The position numbers were made by a program, and so were the translations under genes. Of a stretch of 64,000 bases of DNA, positions 43,749-56,238 are shown piece by piece. How positions within the stretch are numbered: the first letter of the stretch is position 1; every line of letters starts with the position of its first letter. The stretch covers positions 175,215-239,214 of the forward strand of contig JADIIU010000007.1 of assembly GCA_027603945.1 (NCBI GenBank). Reading direction: 5' to 3'. The stretch is from Terramyces sp. JEL0728 (Eukaryota > Chytridiomycota > Chytridiomycetes > Rhizophydiales > Terramycetaceae). Under the pieces are notes generated by a model. That model was not told the DNA's origin. It did no database searches and saw nothing but the letters and a program-made list of their open reading frames with translations.

Positions 43749-44465
43749 ATGTCTGAATCTAAAATGCTTGAATTTGCCAAGCAGATAATGCGAGAATTGC
43801 AACCACAGAGGAAAGCAATTGTTCTTCAAAAACAAACCCAATTGGTGTATAGGGTCACTACCAATGAAGTCCAGTACTTGAAAATAGTAAAAAGGAATCG
43901 AATACAAGAAATTGAATTATTGCAGCAATTCAATTGCACACCGAGAGTGCTGCAGACATTTTACTCTGTCGAATATGCTGGATTTACAATGAGAAATGCT
44001 GGAGATTCAATTTCGTCTATTCTTAAATCAAGGAGATTTGATTTTCAGGAATTCATTCAAGTTTTCAAATCGCTGGTGGAATGTTTGATGGAAATACATG
44101 AAAAAGGTTACGTTCATTTAGATATCAACCCAGGGAACATTTGTATTTGGGATGGAAGAGTGCAATTGATTGACTTTGGATTAACCGAAAAGATGATTGA
44201 TGGTGTGCTGTCTGGGGGATACAGATTTGGCTTGCCCAGATACAAAGCACCAGAAATCAAAAAACAAGGACCTCCAATAGATGAATCGGTTGACTACTAT
44301 GCGTTTGGAAAGATAACTCTGGAAATAACAGCAAAGGGAATGATTGGCGCGAACCATGAGCAATCTGAAAAGTTGCTTAGCTTGGTAGGACAAATTACCA
44401 AAGAAAATCCCAACGAAAGAATTACTGGAATTGAATTACTGAATAGATTGGCCGAAATTTATTAA
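43749..44465 (+). CDS. Minimal protein kinase
   Basis: 238-residue intronless kinase reduced to the catalytic core. The glycine-rich loop is degenerate; the VAIK-type Lys appears in VQYLKIVK; the catalytic loop is HLDINPGN (His-x-Asp with Asn), and the magnesium motif DFG is in QLIDFGLTEK; APEIKK stands for the APE motif. No extra domain or membrane span. Subfamily not clear; the small size recalls atypical CK1- or Bud32-like kinases, but no signature confirms either. Confidence 0.8.
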   Translation: MSESKMLEFAKQIMRELQPQRKAIVLQKQTQLVYRVTTNEVQYLKIVKRNRIQEIELLQQFNCTPRVLQTFYSVEYAGFTMRNAGDSISSILKSRRFDFQEFIQVFKSLVECLMEIHEKGYVHLDINPGNICIWDGRVQLIDFGLTEKMIDGVLSGGYRFGLPRYKAPEIKKQGPPIDESVDYYAFGKITLEITAKGMIGANHEQSEKLLSLVGQITKENPNERITGIELLNRLAEIY

Positions 44466-44489
44466 TGTGCATGATGGTTTCATTACCAG

Positions 44490-45954
44490 CTACTCCCAGT
44501 ATCCTACGATATTTCTACCAAAATCAAGAATGGCGAGTTGATGCTGGAATCCCTCCTCTCTGCATGCTGTTATTATTTTTGTTTGGCCTGACTGTATGTT
44601 GGATATCGGCCCCATATCCATTTTAATCTTCTTTTCTTGTTTCTTTTGCTCAATATTCCATAGGAAAATATGTTCTTCCCATCCACCAGACACAAGAAGT
44701 GTACCGCTGACATCGAGAGATTTGATCCACTCTGTGTGCCCAACAAAAACACCTATACACTGGCCTGTATAGATATTCCATTCTTTGTTAATAAACAATT
44801 ACGTCTGATAAGCTTGTCAAGCGATCCACTAAATAATTTATCCCCTCTGGTTGCCAAGCAAGTGACTGCTTCCTTGTGCCCTTGCAATGTTTTCAGACAT
44901 TCCCCAGAGTAAATATCCCACAACTACGTTAAATTAATCTACTTTAATGTTATTATCGGTTGCACCAGTAGCAACACGCTTTTCCTGGTCCAGTAACTTC
45001 ATGCAATAAATTTCACCCTTGTGCCCCCTATATTCCTGCAGCAATTTGATTGCGCATTTACCATCATCCTTTTTATACTTTGAAGAAAACATTTTTTTGA
45101 AAATTGATTGTTTCTTTACTTTTGGGAGCTCTTGACTGGACATTGAAGACATTTTTGATTTAGAATCGCGCTTAAACAGCCGCAGTGTTCTGTCGAATCC
45201 AGCTGATAAAACCATATTTGATCCCAGCACGATTACGCATGAAATTCCTTTGTCATGGCACCTTTTCTTTCTTGATAGCATTTCTCCGGTGAAAATGTTC
45301 CACAGGGCTAATGTTCCAGCTGCGTCTCCAGATGCTAATAAATAGTCTGACGGACTATTAAAGTCAAGACAAAGAATTGGTGCGGCGTGTGCGTCCTGGA
45401 ATTTAATATCTGCAACTAATGCTGGTTTATCCCACATTTCACTGCTACAAGTGTAAAATAACGACAAAGAAGACTGCCTAGTACCGATAATAATCTTGTC
45501 ATCATCAAATTTAAAGCTCATTAGTAATCTACTACCATGTAATAGCGTCAGATTGTTCAGTTAGCGAAAGTAGTCTTTTCTTGTGCTTTCCTTTAATCCA
45601 ATTCTCGCGTCCAATTATCCCTTCGATATAAATCTCTTTCCACCACCTTCCTTTATCTCCACTGCATCTCTCCCAGATCTTTTCTATCCCTGGGCCACAA
45701 TCTATATTTTCGTGAATACAATGCATCATCCATAAATCAAAGTGATTTGAAATCTGTCTAAATGCTTGACACACTCCTTCACTCCGTGCTAAAGAAGTTG
45801 AGTCCAAGTATAGGAATATTTGCTTCCAAATTGAAAACGTCAAATGGGGAAGATTATACGGAACTTTAAAAATGTCCACTCTTGAGCTTACACTATGTAG
45901 CGTCGAGTCTCTTCCTAGTGATAGCGAATGAGCAGAATCGTATTTCGATGTCAT
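44490..45954 (-). CDS. F-box/WD40 repeat protein
   Basis: Likely substrate receptor of an SCF ubiquitin ligase, 468 residues. An F-box at about residues 34-75 (LPHLTFSIWKQIFLYLDSTS, then VCQAFRQISNHFDLW) precedes about six WD repeats with endings such as LALWNIF, LRLFKRD, IKLWDIYSGECLKTLQGH, RQWNIYTGQC and IFLWNIE. A Lys-rich insertion (KKQSIFKKMFSSKYKKDDG) interrupts one blade. Introns 45517-45535, 44924-44942 and 44783-44802. Orthologue not recognised. Confidence 0.85.
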
Positions 45955-46439
45955 TTGAATTCTATATTAGGATTGCAGTACAAGGAGTTCCAGCTTCGCG
46001 TTGATGATTTAAAGGTGCTGGCAACTCGTTTCAAATTTACAAAATATTGCAAGGACCTGTATTTAGAGCTTGAATTGCTCCGTATTGAAGTGTTGGATGT
46101 TGTCATTTATTCAGATATCGCCAAAAATTTGCGTGTAGACAACAAACACCTAGGGCTATTCCAACTTGCCAAATTATATACTGTAAGTTGGCCTGAATAG
46201 CATGATTGCCGCGCTTGCAATTTCAAGCTTTTAGTTTAACACCGGGCAGATTCTTGCTGCTTTAACTATAATCGTCCAAGAGTCCTATGAAGGTATCATT
46301 GGATTTGAAGCGGACTGGGCAAGTTTGTCTCCACTGAATTTATTCATGATTAAGCTTGATAATTCAATAATTAACATCAAAACGAAACAACTGTTCAGAA
46401 AATATACAATATCTATTAATTTCACTCTTGATCATTGGC
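45928..46439 (+). CDS. Possible helical protein, exon structure unresolved
   Basis: A plus-strand frame from 45928 to 46200 encodes a helical, Leu-rich segment (DDLKVLATRFKFTKYCKDLY, LELELLRIEVLDVVIYSDIA). A second open stretch from about 46230 (FNTGQILAALTIIVQESYEG) could follow after an intron of about 52 nt. The pattern vaguely resembles a cyclin-like fold such as ORC6, but I cannot demonstrate that. The proposed ATG overlaps the start of the opposite F-box gene by 27 bp, which makes the start doubtful. Confidence 0.35.
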
Positions 46440-46574
46440 TCTGACTGCAGCCTCCTTTTCTGCGACCCTGTAAAGCAGAGATCCTTTGGTGAATTGATCT
46501 GGAGAGACTGGAATTGCCGGAGCTGGTTGAAATGGTTCATCGAATTTTACAATAACGATAGGATGTCTGTCCAT
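46422..46574 (-). CDS. Possible small protein (50 residues or more)
   Basis: A minus-strand ATG-to-stop frame reading HPIVIVKFDEPFQPAPAIPV then TKGSLLYRVAEKEAAV. A 23-nt GT-TG segment upstream would add a basic, mitochondrial-targeting-like stretch, but this is weak. No family recognised. It would overlap the 3' end of the plus-strand frame that ends at 46439. Confidence 0.3.
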   Translation of the reverse strand: MDRHPIVIVKFDEPFQPAPAIPVSPDQFTKGSLLYRVAEKEAAVRANDQE

Positions 46575-46777
46575 TTTTTTTGTGCCAACTTTTTCCGTCG
46601 CACAAGATCACAAATAACCCGAAACTGTCGAATGGAAATCAGTGCTGCCCCAATGAACCGATGCGTAGGTTCTGTATACACCAGCTAGCCCAGAGAATCC
46701 ATCCATTGCTAGATGAGGACAATCCGAATTTTCAAGCACGAAAAATTCGAATGACGTTTCCAAATTGGAATCAATAG

Positions 46778-48343
46778 ATGATAATTCTCTGGATACAGCA
46801 TGTGTCTTCGTTGGCATTTGAAAGTGTGTGGAAATATGGCAACTGTGCCGGGCCTCCCACCTCAATGTCAGTCTACCATGAATCTCTCGCTGACAATCCG
46901 TTGGCACAAATAACTACAAATGATTTTAACCCACCTGTTTGCGGATATTCTCCAGTGGCAATAGATTCCGGATGCTGCTCGTCCTCATTGAAATTGGATG
47001 TGTCCTTTGGATATCAAAGCTGGTATCAACAGATCGTGCCAAAAATGGATATGAATCACGCCCCTCTAGCAGCTAATGGACATAAATACTGCGCAATATA
47101 TTCACAAGAGGGCAATTTGCAGAATAATTACACCTCACTATTTGCCTTGGCGAATGGCGAATGTACAATCAATGGACTCAGGTGCGCGCCTGATGGAATA
47201 TTGACTATTTATTCGGATTACACGTGCCAAAATATATCACTACAACAGCAACTAACATCGCTGGCTCCATTTTCAAACGGTATATTAGGAAATTTCACTG
47301 GAGAACTCCTTGAATTTGCACAGGGAACTCAAGTATTCACCTGGGTTGCATATTCACCAGAAATATACTCAATCCCTTCATCGTATACTGTATTGATGCC
47401 CTTTGAATACTTTTCCTTTTTCCTCTTCTATGGTGCAACAACGCTTGCTCTGTTGAAGTGTATTTCACATTTAATAGAATACAGAAAAAATGGGAATGCT
47501 AGAACGCTAATTAGATTTATTAATATGTTTCTCTGGTTGGTGTGGGTAGTGTCGTGTTATGCCTGGTACACTGTTTTATTTGCCAATAACTTGCAATGGG
47601 AAATACTTGCGGAATTTCAATGGTTTAGTTTCAATCTTGCTTCCTTTATGACTTCGGCTAATACAGCAATATTCTTCTTGGAAATTAAGAGATGGTCCAG
47701 CACAAGGAATACTGCAGTATTTTTGGCGTTAATATTTATCTACCAACTAATATTTGGAGGATCGAATTACCTGGCATACTTCAAGTACCAGCCAGAGACA
47801 GAGAGTTTTCTAGCGTATTGGAGCTATCTCTCCCCGGTATGGGTAATACTTTTCTTATTCTAGATAATCTCGGTGTATTTTTTTGATACCATACCTCAAA
47901 TAGTGCTGGTTGCAGCATATATAAGAAACGATCAATTGAAATCAAAGGAATCTTCTTTCCTAGTCGCAATGCTATCGTTTTTGTCCTCAAATTTACTATA
48001 TTCATCCCTCATCTCGCTGCATGTATGTAACATGACTCTTTTTCTGTTTATAACTTACTTGACAACATACAGCGAGCTGCTAGGGAACGATAGAATGCTA
48101 TTAGCGATGGGCGGTCCGTATGTCTGGGTAGATGTAGTCCATTCGCTGTTGAATGCATCAATACTTGGCGAATTAAAAGAAATAATAGCTGCCAAAGCTC
48201 ACAAAAGAAGAAGATCTACGTTTGGAACGAGAATAAAAAGCGCTTTAGGAAATGCCGGAATACTCAATAGGAGTAGCAACACCCACGCTAACTCGATTTC
48301 AAAAAATAAGAATAACGCAATATCAAAAGACCACAGATATTAA
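46778..48343 (+). CDS. Multi-pass membrane protein with secreted N-terminal domain
   Basis: 514 residues after one 21-nt intron (47843-47863). A signal peptide (MIILWIQHVSSLA) leads into a Cys-rich extracellular domain of about 190 residues with several Asn-x-Ser/Thr sites, followed by about seven hydrophobic segments (FFLFYGATTLALLKCI, MFLWLVWVVSCYAWYTVLF, FNLASFMTSANTAIFFL, VFLALIFIYQLIFGG and others) and a basic Ser/Asn tail. The topology is receptor-like. No family signature recognised; probably lineage specific. Confidence 0.75.
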
Positions 48344-48438
48344 AATCCAGGAATACTTGAACTCGCGGATGGCTACTCTACTGGAAGCTATTTTAATAAA
48401 GCCAATTTCATTACCAAGTAATTCTGAGTTTAACTTTA

Positions 48439-50331
48439 TTATTTTTTGGAAAGGCTCAGTACTTCACCAGTTGTTATTCCAGAGTTGAACAAACTCTCTG
48501 AATTTTTCAAGACAAGACCGCCAGAGCTTACCAATTTCTGCTTGCTAGCAGCAATACCAGAATCACCCACCAATTGCTGCTTTAGCTGTGAAATGGACAT
48601 TTCTGGGGGTAGCTGTTCGAACGTGATCGATTTCCCATTTGGAAGGGTAATAGTAAGATCCACCTATAATTAATTCCATCTTACCGGAATATTTAATGCA
48701 TTTGGATCAAGCTTTTGCTTTTTCGGTGGAGGAGGAGCAGGTTGGCCATACGGCGTTGGTATTGGCATACCAAATGGAGGGGGGAACACAGGCAGAAAAG
48801 GTGCACCTTTCACTTGAGGAGGAATTATTGGGCCAGCAATTGGTGGGGGAGGCGGTTGTTTTTTTGATTCACCAGACAATAATTGAGCTTTGGCAGTAGC
48901 TGCTGGAACCGATCCTTGTCGTCCATCCCAAATAACTTTGGTTTTGGCCGCTTCTTTGCCCTTTTCTTTTTCAAACGCAACTTTTTGCCCAACATCGATT
49001 TCACCGGCAGACCTACCAAAGATATCGGTTCTCATGCTTGCCATGTTTTTCAAGTTCTTTGCAACGATATCTCCAGAGACTATATTTCCACCGTCTCTGA
49101 TCTTCTCTTCAAATGCCGCTTTTTCATTTTTCCATTTTGGATCAAGTAGCTCTAGCCTTACATGCTCCGCCATATCTGTAACTTTAACATTTTGCTTGCA
49201 TCTTGGACACAACTGATACATTTCAGGAGCAACAGCGTGTCGTCCAACTACATTAATAACAGATACCTTTTGGAACGTATGTGGTTCTCTCTGTTGGTGG
49301 CTCGGAAGGTGGGGGTGGTACTAGATCTTCATCATCTTCCATATCTACATCGTCGTCCATCTATAATTAGCTTCTTTTACCTCCATATCATCGGGCTCTG
49401 CAATATTTTCTACTCTTGGGGCTTCGAATTTCAATAGTGACTTTCTTTGCTCCAAAGTCATGCTTTCCAATTCTTCGATGCTCATCGGAGGAGGAAGAGT
49501 AGCGCGATCATCTGCTTCCAAAAATTCTATGGTTTCCACCACAACAAAATCATGCCAATCAATGGTTGCAAATGCAACTATGGTTAATAAATTACTACTC
49601 TTTTCCTCTTCAACTTCCTGCTGTTTTCTCTCCTTTTCCTGATACTTGTAAGCCTCAAACTCAACTCTTTTCATAATCCGATCTATAATTTGCTGCCTAT
49701 TATTTGAATTCAACTCCAGAAGCGGAAATATATGAGGTGGTGGAATTAGTGTCCTGCTAAATTGGTCGACCAGTCTGGTGAAATACGGATATAAAGAATG
49801 ACTTGGTCTCAAGAAATCAAATTGGAAATTCTTCTGCTCCCTCTGTCCCAAGTCGGTCATAAACGATGCTCCATTTCTTGCGACGTATTGTGCTGTTAAC
49901 TTTAAAATATCCATATCCTGCTTTGTGATTGAAGGTATTTCAAGCAGAAATTCATATTGTGGAGGAGGCAGTGGAATATTTGCCATCGCCGGCATCTCTT
50001 GTTGTGCAGGTGTTTGACCAACTGGCTTTTCCTCCTTTTCTGGTTTCTGGGTTTTCTCTGCTTCTACATTAAATTTGAATATACCTTTCTGTTCCTTTGC
50101 CTTTTTCACTTTCCATTGATAATATACAAAGTATGGATCGTTTGGAAATAGAAAACAGAATTTTGGATTATAAGTTTGTTTTTCTCTAATCTTGTCTTCA
50201 AATCCAGGCCCATTCTTTCCAACAATCGCTGCAGTTTTATCACAAATCACTGACGTTAGTTTTACTTTACCTTTAATATCTGGCGGTGGGTAAATGATAT
50301 TTTCTGGTTCCTCTTCGTCCAACAAATCCAT
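48439..50331 (-). CDS. SF3A1: Splicing factor 3a subunit 1 (SF3A1/SAP114)
   Basis: U2 snRNP component, 610 residues. Two SURP modules near the N-terminus (AAIVGKNGPGFEDKIREKQ with NDPYFVYYQWK; TAQYVARNGASFMTDL with LYPYFTRLVDQF), a charged middle, the LCPRC..AEHVRLELLDPKW segment, a Pro-rich stretch, and a C-terminal ubiquitin-like domain (LTITLPNGKSITFEQLPPEM). This order is diagnostic. Introns 49361-49380, 49248-49266 and 48664-48684. Confidence 0.96.
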
Positions 50332-50731
50332 TTTGCAGATCAGAAAAATGTAAAAAAGAAATATTGGAATTGCTATAATAATGAGCTGAGGTTGACATCC
50401 GATTAATTGGTGTCTGGATTTGCACTGTCCTGAGATTCGCTCTAGTTCTTATCTTCCAAAGCTAAATTCTACGTGAACCCTAAAATCGTGTTGGAGAAAG
50501 TAGACAAATTATATCCTAATAATTGATTGATTGGCTATGAAAATCCAGTCTAAATTATAGACTTGCACGGCCATACTACCCAGCAGACAACCGTTTAAAT
50601 TTGCTTAACTCAAAGCAGAATTAATTTGAATACTAGGCTGCATCAAAAAGCAATTTACTCACTAATAAAGCCGCCTATATTCAAAGATTTCATTGATAAA
50701 GATTCACAATACATGGAAAAATCTCCTCACA
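50332..50731. other. Divergent intergenic region
   Basis: 400 bp between SF3A1 and the ADF-H/PH gene. A frame from 50626 overlaps the next gene in another register and looks spurious. No promoter motif or RNA gene stands out. Confidence 0.5.
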
Positions 50732-53377
50732 ATGGCAAAAGTGCAATGGACGGCGGAAGAGATACAGCAAGTATACAAAGATATATGGGAAGAGAAACTG
50801 GCTTGGTATTCTTACATTAATGGCAGGGTTGTATTGGGCTACGAGGACAAGGAAAAATCATTGATAGTGTAAATTGCATTTGATTTAGAATTAAAATGAC
50901 AGGCACTTCGCTTTCAGAATTTACAAAGACATTTAACGAAGATGAAATTAATATGGGGTATATGCGGTATACTGGAAAGGCGATATTTGTGCATTATATT
51001 CCTGAAAAGGTTTGTGTTGCTAATACCAGGAAAGCGACCGGATACGCGCATACTCATTGCTGCACGCCAAAAAATGCACGCAGGTATTATTAATCTTAAG
51101 CAAGCAATTTTTCCCACTAGTCTCAGCAAAAATCACCCTGGAATCTTTACAGCAGTTTGATTCAAACTTTGTAAAGGATACGCTAGTTTCTTGTGAACCG
51201 CTAAAAGGAAAAAAGAATGCAGCATCAGATATTAGATTCACCATCTTGGCAAATAATCAAGGATTAAACGAATTGCTAAGTCTTTCAGAATCAAACAAAG
51301 AATTCCAACAACTGATGGATAAGAAGGAGCTGCCAAAACCTTCAGAACTGGCTGATGCCCAAAGTAGCAAATCTAGAGAAGCCTCGGTAGTAAAGGTCAG
51401 GGATATTTCCACCTCTGTCGTCAAAAATCAAGATATATCAACTTCAGTCGTAAGAAACAGAGAAAGTGACGCTGACAAACCAGACACACCAACGAAACTG
51501 AGAGAAAGCGAAGCAACAAACAGAACTAGAGATAGCGAATCAAAAATGAAAGATTCTCCAAAGAAAAGTTCAAATACAGATGTGTCTGCAATCAAATATC
51601 CAAAGTCAATATCCAAGGTATCTCTTGGATCTCTGTCGGGCAAATCATCAGGAAACAATTCATCAGAAAAAGTAAATAGTCCACGAGTTGACGAGGATGC
51701 GGCAGATCATAAATCCATGCAAGTATTTTGGGATGAAATGAAAAATAAGCTGGCAGTGGAAAATGGACCACCTGAAACAAATTCCGCAAAGCTAAAGAAC
51801 TTTGTTACAAAGTCAGCCGTTCATGCCCAAAATATATTCGGCAGATCTAGCTCGTCAGAGTCGCTGAAGGGTTCCAAGGCTGCCAATGCAGTAATCATGC
51901 AACATAAACAGAAACAAGTTGGTGTGGTGCCAAATGACTTGATCAAATTTCCAAAATCAAGTCCGCTAAACTCGCTTTCAAAAGCTACTGGCAGTGCGCA
52001 AAGCCTGCCTAATCTGATTGAAATATCAGTAGAGCCGCCATCTCCAAGCAAAGACCCAAAGGCAGCTCCGATAGTTTATGACAACGACCAAATACGCCTT
52101 AGAAGGCATTCTGCAGATAAACAAATGTTACTAAAGAACGACGAAGCACCTCAGAGAACACCAGAAACTAAAGCAATGCCTTTCAAATCACACAGAACAA
52201 TAGGGAAATCGGTTGAAGACATCAACATCGATGATTTATTGAAAACCCCTCCAAATGAAGAATTTCCAGAGGTAGAACCTCCTAAAAAAGTACCTTGAAT
52301 TAATTCAGGAGTCAGTCAATTCTCCAGTCCTGCGTCGGAATAAAACTGAATCGTCGAAAAGATCAAATGAGAACCCATATTTCAGAGAAATGAAAAACTT
52401 GCCTGAATTACCAACGAAAACAATTGATAGTATAATTAATGCAAGGAACCAGCCAGGAAATGCAGTAAATAGCCCCATCGTGCAAAGGAAAGAAGAAAAT
52501 AGGATGGATTTCTCGAATGAAGAAGAATTGCAAGCCAAACCGACAATTACAAAGAGTATACTTACTGCAAAAACAGTCAGTGCATCAAACTCCAGAGAAA
52601 GATTGTCTCCAAAAGAGCAATTAAACGCATCAAAGGAAAAAGTCGCAGAGTCCAAAGAAAAGCTTGCACAATCAATAGACGAGCTAATCCATTCAAGCGG
52701 GGATGTGGTATCTTCAAGAGAAAAGATCACAGAACCACGATCCGGGATGAGTTCCAGAAATGGCTCCAAAGAAAATTTACGACCTGCAATGTCAAAGGAA
52801 AACCTAACTCACAGCAATTCAAACTTACCTGCAAAACTAGCACTTGGGTCACCAAAAGATGAATTGCGGCGGACTCCAACTTTATCGGACACCAAAGGCA
52901 ACGAGGTTGTGTTCAATATTCACAAAGGAGGCCAATTGGTAACCGAGTGTTAATTTCAGCGAAACAAGAATGGCAGTGGCCATTCTACTTCACCATCATC
53001 TCCTACGCCAGTGTTGGTTGACAAGTCTAAAACAGTAAAAAACGTACGAGAAAACTAACATAGCGCCAAATCCAGCTTCACGAGCAATGGGTGCAATTCC
53101 AAGCGCCTTCATCAGAGTTGGTAGAAAAACGGTGGATTAGACTGCAAAAAGGTTACTTGACTCTATTTTTTGACGACCAAGAAGTAACTGAAACTAAACG
53201 CAGGTATCCCCATTACTGCATATCTCCTTGGACCAGCCAACCGAATTAGTCGATTGCGCATATGGAAAGTATCCTGGCATATGCCTCCAGTCGGCTGAGG
53301 GAGAGTATAAGTTTTACAGTATGGACGAAAAGAATAGGCTAAAGAGAATCCTGACATTGGCGAGGAAATGGGCCTGA
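50732..53377 (+). CDS. ADF-H domain protein with long Ser-rich linker and C-terminal PH-like domain
   Basis: 841 residues (834 if an in-frame 21-nt intron at 51084-51104 is removed). Residues about 1-145 look like an ADF-H (cofilin/coactosin/Abp1) actin-binding domain: YINGRVVLGYEDKEKSL, TGTSLSEFTKTFNEDEINMG, YMRYTGKAIFVHYIPEK. Then about 580 residues of Ser/Lys/Glu-rich disordered sequence with repeated DISTSVV and SKENL/SKEKL motifs. The last 100 residues read as a PH-like domain (KRWIRLQKGYLTLFFDDQE, then YGKYPGICLQSAEGEYKFYS and LKRILTLARKW). Other introns 50869-50888, 51010-51029, 52290-52308, 52939-52959, 53044-53063, 53184-53203. Probably links actin to membranes. Confidence 0.75.
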
Positions 53378-53492
53378 TTATATTAATAGTTCATAATAAT
53401 TTTGCACGTTTTATCTGTCTATTTACTGTGCGGGTTTATTTTGAAGATTTCGGCCCTTCCGCTGTCAGCTGAATTTGAACTTGCATCTCAAA

Positions 53493-54596
53493 ATGAATTA
53501 CGAAAATTTCATATTGAACAACGCACAGCATGTTCAAAGTGTGGAAGCGTCTCTGCGCACTTTGTCTTACTTTCTACCAGGTTAATTGACACTAATCACA
53601 GGACGATTCGATAATTCTGAAATTTTATCGGAAGCCCTCTATTCAGGAACCAAACTGGTGGGGTTATACCATGATTCTATTCTCGAAGTGGAAGCCCACA
53701 AACAGCAACCTAAAGGACCAAGTGCATACAATAGATATAATAAGGGATTGCTCAAGAATGCCAGAATTATTTGCTGGCTATTGACAGTCATTAGATCTTT
53801 TGAAACCACTGCTGAAATGGTTAGTTCCAGGATTAGCAAAATATTCCAAGAGAAATTTGTTTTAGTCTTGGAAATTGTAAAGTAAGAGGTATTTAAAAAC
53901 AGAGCTGCTTTGCGCATAGCATTATTCAAAATTTCTGGAAACAGAATGATTATGCATACTGCATTGCCAGAAAGGGATTATGATTTGGCCAGATTACAGC
54001 CTGGAGTAGAAGCAGGATCATGGAAAGCAGAAAGAACGAAAAAGGAACATTTATCAGTGGATGCATTAACTAAAGACGAAGCAGATTTCAACACTGCAAT
54101 GCAGTATTTATTGTCAAAAGCAATGATTGAACCTTCTCTTAATCCCCTTGATTTATTGCCAAAGTTAACCGGGTTTAAGGAAATCACTGAATACGTTTAT
54201 ATTTTTAGGCCGTTAATCTATGGTAAGCAATAGTTGAAATAGTTCTCTGCATTCGCAAATGGGGACGCACCTCATTCAAGCCCTGGGTTATATCGATTCT
54301 GTTGGAGCTGTTTTCATTTTCTTCCAGATTTGATTTCGAAACGAGACTCTGGTCAAAAGAATTGACGCAGTTGGAAAAATCCGAAATGAAGCATAGGGTG
54401 TCTCTTTTGCGATACTATCTGCTGCGCAACCCTGTCTACGAGACTTTCTCAAAGTAATCAATATTAATGTAGACCGAAAATACAAGGAATCATAGATTGG
54501 ACCATAGCAAAACCTCTTCTAAGCATCATTGGTAGCGTTCTTAACGATTATACACCGCTTTGGGAAAATTATCACTTTTATACCTCTAGCTTTTAG
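53493..54596 (+). CDS. PEX16: Peroxisomal biogenesis factor PEX16
   Basis: Membrane protein for early peroxisome biogenesis and PEX3 recruitment. 340 residues after introns 53581-53601, 53882-53902, 54223-54242 and 54453-54471. Motifs match PEX16: YFLPGRFDNSEILSEALYSG, LLKNARIICWLLTVIRSFET, ITEYVYIFRPLIY, RKWGRTSFKPWVISILLELF, LLRYYLLRNPVYETF and a C-terminal WENYHFYT like the WQKIYFYSW end of the human protein. Second peroxin in the window after PEX13. Confidence 0.93.
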
Positions 54597-54650
54597 AGAG
54601 TGCAGCATCATGTTTTTAATAAAGAAATAGCAGTAGGGCTAGTTTATTCG

Positions 54651-56189
54651 CTACAATGCAATGATAAGGAACAAACACAACAGGAAAAATAATGATAGCC
54701 CGGCGACATAGTAATATTGAGGTGGAACTGTTTTAAAAACACGCTTACCCAAAAATGTAACAATTAATCCGGATGAAATTGCATATAATACAACCAGGTA
54801 CTTCAAGTACTTGTTTCGCCTGAAAATCCTGAATGGTTCTTCATCTGCCATCAAGAAAGATAAATTTGCAAGGGTAGGATGCTGATGCATCAAATCATTT
54901 TCTTCATGACTGGCAATTTGCTGCGTAAGAATAGTGAATAATTCAGAGTCGCCGGTTTCCAGCGCATTCTTTTTAAAGTATTGACGAACAAACGAGTGCA
55001 TCAGGTAGTCATCATCTGAAGCATAATAAAAAGCTTCATAGAACTTCTTTTCTGCACTTGAAGGTGCTGGTGTGGATTTTTTACCTCTTTTTACAGGACT
55101 AGTCGTGATTTCGATTGCGGTAGTGGTTGACATCACTTGTTCATTCGGTGACTTTCTTGTACGATGTGCAATCCAATCATCCACAGTCATTGATCCTCGT
55201 CTTTCATTTGAAAAAGCAACGGAACGAACATTTCTATGTCTGGTATCAATGGAAACTGGCTTTTTAGTAATCGACAACGGCCTAACTACTGGATTTTGTT
55301 CGGAAAATGCATCATCAAATGAATTTCTTCTTTCAGTTTTATCGATTGGCTTAGGGACTGCAGCATATTGTTTACGCTCTTGAAGCTCAATATCTGGCTC
55401 AAATGCCTCTTTTTTGATAATAAATTTCATTGGCCCTGGATTTCCAGTTTTGAAAGACATTAATGACATTAAATTTGATTTCTCTTGGTGCGCTAAATTG
55501 TTTCTGATACACTGCGATCTTTTCGCGTTAATCGGATCTGGTTCAGGTATAATTAAATTGACGAACGTCTCGAAAGGTGATCTAGGTTTGGGTTCTTCCT
55601 TTTTCAGTGGAACCGGCTTGATCACATAATAGTGCACATCTCCTACTATCGTCATGTTGTTCAATGGCTAGAATTAAAAGCAAATACATTTTTGGCTTTC
55701 ATCCTGTGCAGCAGTCCCTCTTCGGGCTGAGTACGAAACAACACTTTGTTTATATGGTGTGCAGCGTAGTAGGAGTAATAAAATCTATCCGAATCATCTG
55801 GATCGACTGTGGTAACGCGCGCCAAGATAAAATCCAAATCTTTTTCCGAATGCAATTCAATCAGTGATGTGAGACTCTCCAAAGTAAATGGATCCTCATT
55901 TTCAGCGTCCAACACGTCGACTAATAATTTTGGTTCTGGCGATGATTCCACCTCGTTGTTTGGTCCAGCCCTGTCATCTGAATTAAGTAAAAGTACCGGA
56001 GCACGGTGGTGGTTGCCCAAACACTTTAACATAAATATCTGGTTGTGCAATTTCTTTGACTGAAATTTTTATAGGCACTGGCTTTGCAGCTGTTTCTTTC
56101 GATAGAGCCTGAGGCGAGGGTAAGACAGTAATCGTCTGGTGTGCGGGTTTGTCTGTATCTATCTCAGGTACTGTAGTATAATTGGACAT
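54651..56189 (-). CDS. Conserved-looking protein with two C-terminal transmembrane helices, unknown function
   Basis: 499 residues after introns 55978-55996 and 55668-55687. A globular block, FTLESLTSLIELHSEKDLDF, ILARVTTVDPDDSDRFYYSY, HINKVLFRTQPEEGLLHRMK and KNPLNNMTIVGDVHYYVI, has the look of a conserved domain, but I cannot name it. A disordered basic region follows, then an acidic helical block (YASDDDYLMHSFVRQYFKKN) and two hydrophobic segments at the very end (YLVVLYAISSGLIVTFLG and YYVAGLSLFFLLCLFLIIAL). Likely anchored with its bulk facing the cytosol. Confidence 0.7.
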
Positions 56190-56238
56190 AAAAATATCAG
56201 GGTGGAAAATTGTTGATATCCACGCAATCAAAACATGT

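Noticed and set aside
46608..46907. A 99-residue open frame on the minus strand
   Set aside because: It lies opposite the signal peptide and ectodomain of the multi-pass protein and reads like reverse-strand noise.
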